A stretch of DNA of 64,000 nt from RI-106 sp964496875 (GCA_964496875.1 CAZCBH010000019.1:1-64000); one strand, 5' to 3'; counted from the first letter of the stretch, positions 34,656-43,781 are shown. Translations and numbers: made by a program. The notes: generated from the sequence alone by a model not told the origin.

Positions 34656-35732
34656 ATGAGAAATCAAGAAATAGACAGCAAAATTTTGGAAGCCTGGCAG
34701 GAGTTCAACCAGCTCTACCCGGACGAAGAATCTGCCCTCGTGGCTCTGTACAGACTGTCAAAAAAGGGCAGATCGTACAAACACGATGACGGATTTATCT
34801 GTCCAGAATGCAAGAGCATTGAAGTAGAATTGATCAAAAAAAATAGAGTTCTCAGATGTCAGCGATGCAAGAATGAAGTTTGGCTTACCGCTGGTACCTT
34901 CTTTGCAAGAATAAGGAAAGCAATTCCCTGGCTGGCGGCAATCTGGTTCATCGATAAAGGGCTGACAATCAGCTCAATCTGCCTGGAACACCTAACGGGA
35001 GTAACCCAATCAACCGCATGGATGATCATCAAGAAAATATCGCTGGTGGTTGAAAGTGAAATAAGTGAAAGCCCTTGCAGCGCGCCAGTTTATATTTTCG
35101 CATCGGAAATTAGAAAACGCAGCATTCTAACTCCTGTCAAACAAAGACCGGTAACAGAGTTGGATATTTCAGAACAGGATGAAGAGAATATTGTTGAAAC
35201 ACCTGATTTGTCTATGCGCCCTGAAATCGAACAATCTATACTTGAGCATTTAAGCAGAGATCCAATCCAATTCGATAAATTGTGTATATTAGTCGAAAGA
35301 CCGGTACCAGATATAGTGGCTGCGCTTACTTACCTTGAATTGGATGATCTGATCAAAAGTCATTCAGGAGCTCGCTATTCTCTCAAATCCATCTCTACTG
35401 AAACCAAGCCCAAATTCAGCCCCAACGAATTTACCAACCAATCAAATGAAATCAATCAGAGACAATCCGGACAATTAGATAGCCGGAGCAGTCCGCCCCC
35501 CGCCTTAGCTAAAGCAAATTTGATATCCTCGATTCTTGAATTCACAAACCACATATTTCACGGAATCAGCTGGAAATATCTACAGCTATACATTGCAATC
35601 TATTGGGTCGACCAGGACAAAAAACGATGGGAACCAGGCAGGCTGTTGAAAGCTTGCGGCTCCTCAGATCACATATCGTCGAAACAGGTGCGTGCCTACT
35701 GCAGCCCAGCTCCAGTTAAGTTGCCATATTAG
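34656..35732 (+). CDS. chimeric transposase-derived protein with DprA-like winged helix
   Basis: 358 residues. Residues 47-128 match the N-terminus of IS1595/ISXO2-type transposases: a zinc ribbon with C49, C52, C68 and C71, then LTAGTFFARIRKAIPWLAA and a helix-turn-helix (TISSICLEHLTGVTQST). The DDE catalytic domain that should follow is absent. In its place, after a variable linker, residues about 188-243 look like the winged helix of DprA (IEQSILEHLSRDPIQFDKL, VAALTYLELDDLI). Residues about 298-330 (HIFHGISWKYLQLYIAIYW) again resemble the C-terminal tail of such transposases. No nuclease can be read, so it is probably a domesticated DNA-binding protein. AAAGGAT precedes the ATG. AT-rich like the GNAT gene. 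Confidence 0.6.
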   Translation: MRNQEIDSKILEAWQEFNQLYPDEESALVALYRLSKKGRSYKHDDGFICPECKSIEVELIKKNRVLRCQRCKNEVWLTAGTFFARIRKAIPWLAAIWFIDKGLTISSICLEHLTGVTQSTAWMIIKKISLVVESEISESPCSAPVYIFASEIRKRSILTPVKQRPVTELDISEQDEENIVETPDLSMRPEIEQSILEHLSRDPIQFDKLCILVERPVPDIVAALTYLELDDLIKSHSGARYSLKSISTETKPKFSPNEFTNQSNEINQRQSGQLDSRSSPPPALAKANLISSILEFTNHIFHGISWKYLQLYIAIYWVDQDKKRWEPGRLLKACGSSDHISSKQVRAYCSPAPVKLPY

Positions 35733-35746
35733 TCCCCGCAGGCAAA

Positions 35747-36589
35747 TCAATTGACAGGCAATTCGATCAGCTTGCGAAAAGCCAACAGATCCAGATCTTG
35801 CTCGATAGTCTTCTTGAGATTTCCCTGCCGCACCTTGGGAATACTCACAACGGGACTGAACGCCAGTTTACCTAAATATGGCAGACCGTATCTAGTGCTC
35901 AGCATCAGCTCGAAATCATGGGCGAAAAGACGCTCATCCAAAGCCTGACCCATTATCTTATTGGTCTCAACGGTAACAATAGAGGTCACTTCGATATCTC
36001 TATTTTGAAGGTAGCTTATCGAAAATTCGATTTTCTCGAGCACGTCTATCGAGTGAGACGCTACCAATACCACCGGTAGCTCCAGGTCCTTCAAAAGATC
36101 GGTTATGGTCATCCATCTATGCGTATAGGCTCTTCCCGCGGCATTATTAGATGATGGTCCTCCTGAAGCCGCCGACACATCTCGATCCTGTTCGAATCGA
36201 ATCGGGGTGGCGGCGGTACAAGGAAGCTCGATAAAAGTGAAGATATCAGATCTGGTGCTTGTCAGAATCAGCTCTTTCCACTCCGTCTCGAGAACGATGG
36301 GAGGATATCTGAGAGTCAATAACGGGTAGTCCACAGCAGTTTTACCAACGATGCTCATGAAAGTCATCTCGGCTGTGTCTTTTTTGTGCGTGCCGACACC
36401 TAATGGTTTAATCACTCTAATCGGCAGATCATAATCTTGAAGGACCGCGCACAATCCGGTCATAACCATTGTCTTTCCGCATCCTGGTTCCGTTCCCACG
36501 AAAACCAGACCTCGCGCACCATCCACTCTCAAAAGACAAATCCTGCAATAAACAACTTCGGAATGAGAGCATACCACAAGTGATGGCAA
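35747..36589 (-). CDS. BioD-like P-loop protein
   Basis: 280 residues with a P-loop FVGTEPGCGKTMVMTGL of the dethiobiotin synthetase (AAA_26) type, then IRVIKPLGVG and a later LPVVLVASHS that fits the nucleotide-binding core. BioD closes the ureido ring of dethiobiotin with ATP and CO2, but the same fold is found in regulatory and phosphotransacetylase-linked domains, and no other biotin gene is near. The P-loop starts near residue 30, so the real start may be an internal GTG (at the RVDGAR region). It lies nine bases downstream of the S41 protease gene and is probably co-transcribed. Confidence 0.6.
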   Translation of the reverse strand: MPSLVVCSHSEVVYCRICLLRVDGARGLVFVGTEPGCGKTMVMTGLCAVLQDYDLPIRVIKPLGVGTHKKDTAEMTFMSIVGKTAVDYPLLTLRYPPIVLETEWKELILTSTRSDIFTFIELPCTAATPIRFEQDRDVSAASGGPSSNNAAGRAYTHRWMTITDLLKDLELPVVLVASHSIDVLEKIEFSISYLQNRDIEVTSIVTVETNKIMGQALDERLFAHDFELMLSTRYGLPYLGKLAFSPVVSIPKVRQGNLKKTIEQDLDLLAFRKLIELPVN

Positions 36590-36598
36590 ATACCGATT

Positions 36599-37933
36599 CT
36601 ATTTCATGGCGATCGAACCCTTCTTGGTCGCGAGTTTTCCGCGTAGCAACTCAACCGCCTTTCTAAGCTGAGCATCTTTCATATCGGACGGCTTTCTCTC
36701 GCTGCCGCTATCTTTATCGTCCAGCCACCAGGGACCCTTGCCATCATCAAAGTCCTTAGACGAGACCTTGACCAGTACATCCGGTGAGATGCCTTTCTGG
36801 TTGATGTCCGTATCGCTCGGAGTCAGATAGCGAGCGATCGTTATATTGACACCGCTTCCATCATCGAGCCGGTTTATACCCTGCACCAGACCCTTTCCAA
36901 AAGTCTTTTCCCCCACCAGAATCGCCCTGTCGTTGTCCTTGAGGGCACCGCTGGTAATTTCAGATGCCGAAGCACTACCTTTATTAATCAGTACTGCCAT
37001 CGGCAAGCGACAGATTGGCTCTCCCTTCACCCGTACCGAAGTCTTATAACCGTCTCTGTCCACCGTCGATACTATATAACCCTTATCGAGAAAGAGATTC
37101 GATACCTTAATCGCCTGATTCAAAAGACCCCCCGGATTATCACGCAGATCAAGGATCATCGCCCTGGCACCGCTAAGCTTCTTCACCGCATCAACCATTT
37201 CGGTATCGGTATTTCTGGAGATAAAGCTCGACAGCCGAATATATCCGACTTCAGGTTGAATCATCTCCACCGTTTGAACCGATCGCAGAGGAATCCGTCC
37301 CCTGGTTATGTTTATCGCCAGCTTTTTGCTACCCCGCACTATCGTCAACTTGACCTTGGAGTCCACCGGTCCTCTTATAAGCTTGGCCGCATCATCCACG
37401 GTGAAACCGTCGGTAGCCTTTCCATCGATTCTATTGATCAAGTCACCGGGCATCACCCCTGCCCGCGAGGCGGGCGTTCCGTCGATGGGACGAATCACCA
37501 TGATCTTCTTCTCTTTATTGACACCAATTTGTACACCTATGCCACAGAGCTCCGCCTTGATCTGAGACTTCTCTTCGGTGAAAGCCTCACGATCCAGAAA
37601 TCGGGTATACCGATCACCGAGACTGGCGAGCATTGTCTCCACCGCTTTGTGGGCGTCCTCCATATTGGTCAGCTTACCGTCGTACTTGTGCCTCCAGCGT
37701 TTCCAGTCTTGACCGTTAAAGGTGTCGTCAAAGAAATCCTCTTCTATGAGCATCCAGACATTGTCATAAATGTCTTCCGGATTAGAGCTCTTACCAAGGA
37801 TAAGACGCGAGACGATCTTGGTTCTGTCGGGTGAATTAGCAGCTAGATAAACATCCTCGACTGAAACGACAGAGGAGCCACCAAGTCCAAGACAGATAAA
37901 CAAAGCCAAACTGCATAAAAGTTTCCAGTACAT
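36599..37933 (-). CDS. S41-family C-terminal processing peptidase
   Basis: 444 residues with an N-terminal signal peptide or anchor (LLCSLALFICLGLGG), a helical segment, a PDZ domain (about 125-205; IRPIDGTPASRAGVMPGDLI), and an S41 protease domain. The catalytic Ser is in NKGSASASEITSGAL and the Lys in GEKTFGKGLVQ, with the substrate-strand motif ILDLRDNPGG. Such Ctp proteases trim the C-termini of periplasmic proteins, including photosystem D1 in Cyanobacteria. It is followed by the BioD-like gene. Confidence 0.93.
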   Translation of the reverse strand: MYWKLLCSLALFICLGLGGSSVVSVEDVYLAANSPDRTKIVSRLILGKSSNPEDIYDNVWMLIEEDFFDDTFNGQDWKRWRHKYDGKLTNMEDAHKAVETMLASLGDRYTRFLDREAFTEEKSQIKAELCGIGVQIGVNKEKKIMVIRPIDGTPASRAGVMPGDLINRIDGKATDGFTVDDAAKLIRGPVDSKVKLTIVRGSKKLAINITRGRIPLRSVQTVEMIQPEVGYIRLSSFISRNTDTEMVDAVKKLSGARAMILDLRDNPGGLLNQAIKVSNLFLDKGYIVSTVDRDGYKTSVRVKGEPICRLPMAVLINKGSASASEITSGALKDNDRAILVGEKTFGKGLVQGINRLDDGSGVNITIARYLTPSDTDINQKGISPDVLVKVSSKDFDDGKGPWWLDDKDSGSERKPSDMKDAQLRKAVELLRGKLATKKGSIAMK

Positions 37934-38301
37934 TTCCGGTTTTACCTGTTGAGAGTACCCGGCTGATAGAGCTCGACCTACTAATAAGGATTCTGATCAA
38001 GGGCCATACTGTACTTTGAGCTTTCAGCCACACCCTGCTGCAAGATGGAAATCAAGCAAAATCAAGGTTACATCAAGTTTATACCCGCCTCTTGACAATT
38101 TTATTCACCGACAACTCCCATTTGATGGGGGTTTTCCCGGATATGCCCACAGTGATCTCTCCAAGATTTCCAGATTGCCGTCCGAAAAGTCATGATTCAC
38201 AAAGATTTCTCTTTGCGCTCAATAGTGAAAGAGCTACAGGTGTTAACATGGGACCTCTCAAACCACTTACTAAGATCTATCTTTTTAAAAACGCGAGGTT
38301 T
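37934..38301. promoter_or_regulatory. divergent intergenic region with TTGACA and hairpin
   Basis: This 368-base interval separates the protease and MTA phosphorylase genes. It contains a consensus -35 TTGACA at 38092-38097 on the plus strand, without a good -10 at the standard spacing. A 9-bp hairpin follows (38113-38133, loop TTG, one G-T pair), with only a few T residues after it. A leader of about 200 bases would precede the phosphorylase. An open frame continues upstream of the phosphorylase start, but its composition is not protein-like. Confidence 0.3.
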
Positions 38302-39120
38302 ATGGCAGTGACTGATTCCCCCAGCGCCCCCCGGGCTGAGATCGGTATTTTCGGAGGCTCCGGCTTCTACAAATTGCTCGACAGTTACGAAGAGATTGTT
38401 GTCGAGACCCCCTACGGCGCTCCCAGCGACAAAGTCGCCGTGGGCACCCTCGAAGGCAAAAAGGTCGCGTTTATGCCCCGTCATGGCGCCGACCATTCCC
38501 TGCCACCCCACATGATCAACTACCGCGCCAATATCTGGGCGATGAAATCCCTGGGTGTCTCCCGTTTAATTGCCCCCTGCGCCGCCGGCAGCCTGCAGAA
38601 AAACGTCGCCCCGGGCGAATTCGTAATCTGCGACCAGTTCGTCGACAGGACCTCAGGAAGAAGAGACACTTTTTATGACGGTCCCCGCACCACCCACGTC
38701 TCTTCAGCCGATCCCTATTGCCCCGAATTGCGCGATCTTGCCTACAAAGCAGGCAAGGATGCCGGTATCACCATGCATGACCACGGTACCGTCGTGGTTA
38801 TTCAAGGTCCGCGTTTCTCATCCAAAGCCGAATCAGCCTGGTTTTCTTCCATGGGCTGGGAAGTAATCAATATGACTCAGTATCCCGAAGTGCACCTTGC
38901 CAAGGAGCTGGAACTGTGTGTGGTCAACATCTCTTTGATCACCGATTATGACAGCGGCGTCCAGACAGGCTCAGCTCCCGTCTCCCACGCCGAGGTAGTC
39001 GAAGTCTTCACCAGGAACAACGAGAAACTGCAGACCCTGCTCGCCAATCTGGTCAAAGCTATACCTTCAAGGAGCGGCAAGTGCACCTGTGGTGATACAT
39101 TGAAAGGGGCCAGAATTTAA
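38302..39120 (+). CDS. mtnP: S-methyl-5'-thioadenosine phosphorylase
   Basis: 272 residues from the ATG at 38302. Cleaves methylthioadenosine with phosphate to adenine and methylthioribose-1-phosphate in methionine salvage. The start IGIFGGSGFYKL, phosphate-binding MPRHGADHSLPPHMINYRAN, GPRFSSKAES, INMTQYPEV and the purine-site Asp in LITDYDSGV are all family hallmarks. The frame is open for 70 further codons upstream, but homologues begin about ten residues before IGIFGG. A close relative, MTI phosphorylase, cannot be fully excluded. Confidence 0.92.
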   Translation: MAVTDSPSAPRAEIGIFGGSGFYKLLDSYEEIVVETPYGAPSDKVAVGTLEGKKVAFMPRHGADHSLPPHMINYRANIWAMKSLGVSRLIAPCAAGSLQKNVAPGEFVICDQFVDRTSGRRDTFYDGPRTTHVSSADPYCPELRDLAYKAGKDAGITMHDHGTVVVIQGPRFSSKAESAWFSSMGWEVINMTQYPEVHLAKELELCVVNISLITDYDSGVQTGSAPVSHAEVVEVFTRNNEKLQTLLANLVKAIPSRSGKCTCGDTLKGARI

Positions 39121-39190
39121 CCGGCTATTCGAACAGACCCGGTAATCTATGGCTAAAATAGAAGCTACTCCTGAGCGGATATGACTCTAT

Positions 39191-39382
39191 ATGGTCCTGA
39201 TCAATCTAAACCACATGGTTGCAACTCTGGCGGTCTGTCTCGCCCTGAGCTCCTATCTGGTTCTGAAGCGCTACGGATTTCCGGAGAAGATCGCTATCGG
39301 GTCAGGTATACTCTGCATTCTGCTGGTGGCGATGTTCTGGACCAGTGTCCTTCTGGGAACTGGCGACGACGACGACGACTGA
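39191..39382 (+). CDS. 63-residue two-helix membrane protein with Asp tail
   Basis: Two membrane helices (about 8-24 and 35-55) joined by a basic turn (LKRYGFPEK), ending in five Asp residues. The hydrophobic pattern makes this frame more credible than the overlapping one. Family unknown. It lies between mtnP and the first M16 peptidase gene, with the latter starting 34 bases downstream. Confidence 0.55.
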   Translation: MVLINLNHMVATLAVCLALSSYLVLKRYGFPEKIAIGSGILCILLVAMFWTSVLLGTGDDDDD

Positions 39383-39416
39383 ATGACGAAAGATACAGGA
39401 ATATAAAGGTATAAGA

Positions 39417-40838
39417 ATGATTCAAAAGACGAGTTCGAAAAAGCTGATCGCACTTTCTCTGGCGGTTCTGACCAGTGGCGCGACCGGTCTTATCAACCCG
39501 GCATCGGCTGAGACGGCAGATCAGTTGACCGATCTCCAGATCAAAAATCCGCTCATTCCGATAACCAGAGACTTCAAACTCGACAACGGCATGCGGGTAA
39601 TAGTCTCGGAGGACCATTCCACCCCGGTAGCATCCATGGTTATCATCTACGATGTCGGCGCCCGGGACGAAATCAAAGGCAAATCCGGCTTCGCCCATCT
39701 CTTCGAGCATATGATGTTCGAAGGCTCAGAGAACGTGCCCAAAGGCGAATTTTTCAAATACATCCAGTCTGCGGGCGGCAGTCTCAACGCCTCTACCCAT
39801 GAAGGTTACACCGACTACTATGTGAAAGTGCCGAGCAACCAGCTCGAACTCGCCTTCTGGCTCGAGTCGGATCGCATGCGCTCTTTGAAAGTAACCGAAG
39901 AGAATTTCAAGAACCAGCTCGACACTGTCAAAGAAGAAAAACGGCTGCGTATCGACAATAAGCCCTATGTGCCTGCCGAGCTCGAGATGGAAGAGCTCGT
40001 CTTCGACAACTGGAGCAATGCCCATCCGGTAATAGGTTATTTCGAAGATCTCGAATCTTCTACGGTCAAGGATGTGAAGAGGTTCTTCGATACTTATTAC
40101 GTCCCTAACAATGCAGTTATGGCCGTGGTGGGCGACGTAGACTCCGACAAGGTAGAAGCGCTCGCTCGCAAGTATTTCGGCACAATTGCAAGGGGAGCGG
40201 AACCACCTCGCCCCGATACCAAAGAACCGGTTCAGAAATCGGCCAAATTACTGCGGGTCAAGGACAGTCACGCCAAACTGCCGGCATTCTGGCTGGCCTG
40301 GAAGGCTCCTGCCCGAAGAGAGAAAGCTTCCTATGTGCTCAACCTTCTCCAGGGAGTACTGGCTATGGGACCGTCTTCTCGTCTCTATCAGCGCCTGGTG
40401 AAAAAAGATCAGGTCGCCCTTACGGTGAGCTGCAGCTATGAAGAGCGTCGCGGTCCTTCGAACATCAACTTCTTCGTAATCACAAAACCAGGCAATGATC
40501 CGGAGAAAGTAAAATCGGTCCTGCTCGAAGAGATCAAGAAAATCAAAGAGAGCCCGGTCTCCGAAGAAGAGCTGCAAAAGGCTAAGAACCACATTCTCAA
40601 ATTGCTCTTCTCCTCGGGCAGCTACTACTCGCTGCAGGGCAGCCTCGGTAAAGCCGAAAACATCGCCCAGAATGCCTCTTTCTTCGGCAAGCCAGATCTG
40701 GTCAACGAAGACATAGATACTTATTTAAGTCTATCGGCAGAGGATCTTCAGAAAGTTGCAAATGAGGTATTCACCGAAAGTGGTGTTACCACTGTGGACG
40801 TGATCCCGGCTGATGAGCCGCTGGTCAAAGAAAAATAG
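39417..40838 (+). CDS. M16-family zinc peptidase, active subunit
   Basis: 473 residues with a signal peptide (core LIALSLAVLTSGATGL, cleavage near ASA-ET), then two M16 domains. The inverted zinc motif is intact: H94-L-F-E97-H98 in GFAHLFEHMMFEG, with the distal Glu in the VKEEKRLR helix (173/174). The protein should be periplasmic and degrade peptides, or process proteins in the manner of mitochondrial processing peptidase. It forms a two-gene unit with the next, non-catalytic M16 protein, the usual heterodimer arrangement of bacterial M16B peptidases. Confidence 0.92.
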   Translation: MIQKTSSKKLIALSLAVLTSGATGLINPASAETADQLTDLQIKNPLIPITRDFKLDNGMRVIVSEDHSTPVASMVIIYDVGARDEIKGKSGFAHLFEHMMFEGSENVPKGEFFKYIQSAGGSLNASTHEGYTDYYVKVPSNQLELAFWLESDRMRSLKVTEENFKNQLDTVKEEKRLRIDNKPYVPAELEMEELVFDNWSNAHPVIGYFEDLESSTVKDVKRFFDTYYVPNNAVMAVVGDVDSDKVEALARKYFGTIARGAEPPRPDTKEPVQKSAKLLRVKDSHAKLPAFWLAWKAPARREKASYVLNLLQGVLAMGPSSRLYQRLVKKDQVALTVSCSYEERRGPSNINFFVITKPGNDPEKVKSVLLEEIKKIKESPVSEEELQKAKNHILKLLFSSGSYYSLQGSLGKAENIAQNASFFGKPDLVNEDIDTYLSLSAEDLQKVANEVFTESGVTTVDVIPADEPLVKEK

Positions 40839-40895
40839 AGAAGTTATTACCCGCACAAACAAGACTAGAGCAATAGAGAAGTGAGAGATTCCTTG

Positions 40896-42545
40896 ATGAA
40901 AAGAAACACCAAATATGACACCAGGACTGACGCCGAAAAAGCATCGAAGTCATTGAGAACCGGACTGGTTGCTGCTTCTCTCTTACTGTCCACAGGCTTA
41001 ACGACAATTTCGCCCTGCTGCGCCGCCGGACAAAAGTCCGAACAGAAGCAAGCACCGAAGAAAGAACAGAAGCAAGAACCGTCCAAAACAAGCACCACCG
41101 AGACCACCGCAAATACGGCACCCAGGCCGGAACCCTGGAGAAAAACCGCTCCGGAAGCGACAGAACCCAGACCCTTTAAGCTCCCGACCGTTGAAACCTA
41201 TAAGCTCGAGAACGGACTCAAGGTGCAGCTGGTGGAAGACCACCGCGTACCTTATGTCACTGTCTTTCTCGGATTCAAAGCAGGAAAGCTTCTGGATGAC
41301 AATCAGACCCTTGGTGTGGCCCAACTGACCGCCGACATGCTCACCGAAGGCACCGGCTCACGCTCCAGTAAAGAAATAGCCGACCAGATAGACTATATCG
41401 GCGGCAGTCTCGGCGCCCATACCGGTTACGACTTCACACTCCTGAACGGCTCCGCCCTCTCCAACAGCACTCCGAAACTCTTCGAACTCTTCTCCGATGT
41501 GCTTCTCAACCCGTCCTTCCCCGAGGACGAGATCAAGCTGAAAAAAGCAAACTGGCTGCAAGCCCTTATTATGAAGCGCTCCCAGCCGTCATTTCTTCTT
41601 GAGGAGAGATTTCGAAAGGTGATTTTCGGAGGTCACCCATACGGCATCGTGGCTCCGCATCCCGATATGGTTTCGTCCATAACCCAGAAAGACCTCCTGG
41701 ATTTCCACAAACAGCACTACATTCCCAACGACGCAATCTTGCTGGTCTTAGGTGATTTCGATAAAAGCAAGATGAAAGAGCTCGTTTCGAGTTCACTGGG
41801 AGAGTGGAAAGCCGGCGAACGCAAAGAGGCTGCTCTGCCGAATGTGCCTTCCCACAAGGGTAGAAAGATCTACCTCGTCAATAGACCCGGATCAGTGCAA
41901 TCTTCACTGAAACTGGGCAACCTCGGAATCAAAAAGACAGATCCGGACTATTTCAAGATCCTGGTCATGAACGAAGTTCTGGGCGGAGCCGCCCACTCCA
42001 GGCTCTTCGCCAACATCCGGGAGAACAAAGGCTATACCTATGGTGCCTACAGCTCCAGTGCCACCAGGGTCCATCCTGATGTCTTCTACGCCTCGGCCGA
42101 CGTCAGAACCGATGTCACCGCTGCTTCTCTGCAAGAGTTCCTCTACGAACTCGAGAAGATAAGGAATCTGAAACCGAAAGCAGACGAACTCATCACCGCC
42201 AAAAACTATTTGACCGGGACCTTCCAGCTCGGCATAGAGACCCAGGCGGGTCTTGCCCAGAGACTCCTGGAAGTCTCTCTTTATGAGTTACCGGAAGACT
42301 ATCTGGAAACCTACACGAAAAAAGTGATGGCGGTCACCCCGGAGGATGTGAGAGTGGCTGCTCGTCGCATTATTCAAGCGAAAGACCTGGTAATCACCGT
42401 AGTCGGAGACGCAGAAAAGATCCGACCGGATCTGGAGATGTTCGCTCCTGTCGAAGTCTACAGTACCGAAGGAGAGGTAGTCACCCGGGCGGAAACCACC
42501 GGCGCTAATGATACGGGCTCCGGGTCCGGTGATCCTGATTCCTGA
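40896..42545 (+). CDS. M16-family peptidase-like protein, non-catalytic subunit
   Basis: 549 residues with a signal peptide (VAASLLLSTGLTTISP), a Lys/Gln/Glu/Pro-rich linker, and two M16 domains. The zinc motif is lost: the site that reads HxxEH in the partner is VAQLTADMLTEGT here. The substrate-binding Arg-Tyr segment is kept (NIRENKGYTYGAYS), as in the R/Y subunits of M16B heterodimers. I chose the ATG at 40896 over a GTG five codons upstream. It starts 57 bases after the active subunit, so the two are surely co-expressed. Confidence 0.9.
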   Translation: MKRNTKYDTRTDAEKASKSLRTGLVAASLLLSTGLTTISPCCAAGQKSEQKQAPKKEQKQEPSKTSTTETTANTAPRPEPWRKTAPEATEPRPFKLPTVETYKLENGLKVQLVEDHRVPYVTVFLGFKAGKLLDDNQTLGVAQLTADMLTEGTGSRSSKEIADQIDYIGGSLGAHTGYDFTLLNGSALSNSTPKLFELFSDVLLNPSFPEDEIKLKKANWLQALIMKRSQPSFLLEERFRKVIFGGHPYGIVAPHPDMVSSITQKDLLDFHKQHYIPNDAILLVLGDFDKSKMKELVSSSLGEWKAGERKEAALPNVPSHKGRKIYLVNRPGSVQSSLKLGNLGIKKTDPDYFKILVMNEVLGGAAHSRLFANIRENKGYTYGAYSSSATRVHPDVFYASADVRTDVTAASLQEFLYELEKIRNLKPKADELITAKNYLTGTFQLGIETQAGLAQRLLEVSLYELPEDYLETYTKKVMAVTPEDVRVAARRIIQAKDLVITVVGDAEKIRPDLEMFAPVEVYSTEGEVVTRAETTGANDTGSGSGDPDS

Positions 42546-42606
42546 ATTTATACTGCGTAGCCGGGCACCAAATCGAGTGCCTCTTCGGCGAAGCGAACCA
42601 GAAACA

Positions 42607-43074
42607 CTACTCGTCAGCTGAATCGCCAGCGCCTATCTTTTTGGGGTTAGTGATCCGATATTCATAGGTAGAGGTAAGCTTGATCCGCCCCGGAGTTTCT
42701 AGATTGGTGTTCAAAATCAGAAAGGGCAGCGGGATACGGACCTCGGTATCGGTGCGGATTGTCAGCACCCTGACATCACTGGCGACCTCATCGCTATAGT
42801 ATTTGTACTGGGGACGACCGATGAAGAATCCGCCCATTCCACAGCTATCCATTCCGCCCAGAGCCGCTGTCTGCACCTCTTGCTTATCCTTGCCGTCCAG
42901 GGCTTCCTTGGCCGCCAGCATAATCGAGTCCTTGCAGACCCTGTCGTTATAGATCTTTGCGATGACGATCACATAGATGTTTGCCGAAAGAAGCCCGAGA
43001 ACAATGAGCAGCACGACGGCGAGGCCGATCTCGATAATGCTGTGTCCCCTGGCTGATCGTTTACGAATTGGCAC
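42607..43074 (-). CDS. TadE-like pseudopilin or prepilin-type protein
   Basis: 155 residues: a basic start, the prepilin-like junction RGHSIIEIGL (Gly before the cut, Glu five residues after), a single membrane helix (about 14-35), then a soluble domain with two Cys. This fits TadE/TadG-type minor pilins. No other Tad or type IV pilus genes are nearby, so the assembly machine must lie elsewhere. It is 92 bases downstream of hpt on the same strand. Confidence 0.6.
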   Translation of the reverse strand: MPIRKRSARGHSIIEIGLAVVLLIVLGLLSANIYVIVIAKIYNDRVCKDSIMLAAKEALDGKDKQEVQTAALGGMDSCGMGGFFIGRPQYKYYSDEVASDVRVLTIRTDTEVRIPLPFLILNTNLETPGRIKLTSTYEYRITNPKKIGAGDSADE

Positions 43075-43166
43075 GAACTTTAAAACACCTGAACCAGAAA
43101 TGAAACCTAGATATCCTAGATTAGTTTACCCTTTTACAAGGTAAATATAGCGGCTTTTTAAGAACC

Positions 43167-43727
43167 TCAGTCCGGCAGAGACAGCTCTCCGAGATAAGGC
43201 AGTTCTCTGTAGTTCTCGGCATAGTCGAGCCCATAGCCGACTACGAAAAGATCCTCGATAGAAAAACCGGTATAGTCCGGCTGGTAATCCACCGCTCTTC
43301 TGGAGGGTTTATCCAGGAAGCAAGCCATTTTCAAGGTTCTGGGATGAAACTGTTCGGTCAGATAATCCATAAAGAAGCGAGCCGTCCTTCCGGAATCGAC
43401 GATATCTTCGATAACGAGAATATTTCTCCGGGAAATATTGGGAAGTTCCAGATATGGGGTCTGGATCTTGCCTGAGCTCTCTGTGGCACTGCCATAGCTG
43501 GACAATCTGACAAACTCGATTTGAAGGGGATCATTGACCGATATATTGCGAACCAGATCGGCCATGAAACAGAATGCCCCTTTCATAACACCGATGACGA
43601 CAGGATTCTCGAGATCCATAAAATCTTTGCTGATCTCTTTACCGAGCACTTCTATGCGCTCCGCAATCTCCTCTTTAGAAAAGATCTGGCTAATCCTGTG
43701 ATTATTACAGGCTTTCGATTCGAGCAT
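43167..43727 (-). CDS. hpt: hypoxanthine phosphoribosyltransferase
   Basis: 186 residues from the ATG at 43727, chosen because AGAAGG lies at ideal distance before it; a frame-matched ATG six codons earlier overlaps this ribosome site. Converts hypoxanthine or guanine plus PRPP to IMP or GMP. The PRPP motif reads ILVIEDIVDSGRTA, the PPi loop GVMKGAFCFMADL, and the flexible loop includes FVRLSSYG. It lies 54 bases downstream of guanine deaminase on the same strand, together forming a purine-salvage pair. Confidence 0.94.
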   Translation of the reverse strand: MLESKACNNHRISQIFSKEEIAERIEVLGKEISKDFMDLENPVVIGVMKGAFCFMADLVRNISVNDPLQIEFVRLSSYGSATESSGKIQTPYLELPNISRRNILVIEDIVDSGRTARFFMDYLTEQFHPRTLKMACFLDKPSRRAVDYQPDYTGFSIEDLFVVGYGLDYAENYRELPYLGELSLPD

Positions 43728-43781
43728 GGGTTCACCCTTCTGCATACGACTTTAAGCGAAGATCCTAACACGATGGAAGCT

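Noticed and set aside
38092..38301. 70-codon extension of MTA phosphorylase, and a possible SAM riboswitch in its place
   Set aside because: The extension has no homologue-like features, and family members start near IGIFGG. For the riboswitch, the conserved SAM-I core sequence was not seen; only a simple hairpin is present.
39181..39414. Overlapping 77-codon frame near the small membrane gene
   Set aside because: Its composition is Gly/Arg-rich with no helix pattern, while the alternative frame encodes two clear membrane helices.
43108..43150. Hairpin-like TTTACC/GGTAAA repeat between hpt and the TadE-like gene as terminator
   Set aside because: It lacks a T-tract in the direction of transcription (minus strand), so termination is not supported.
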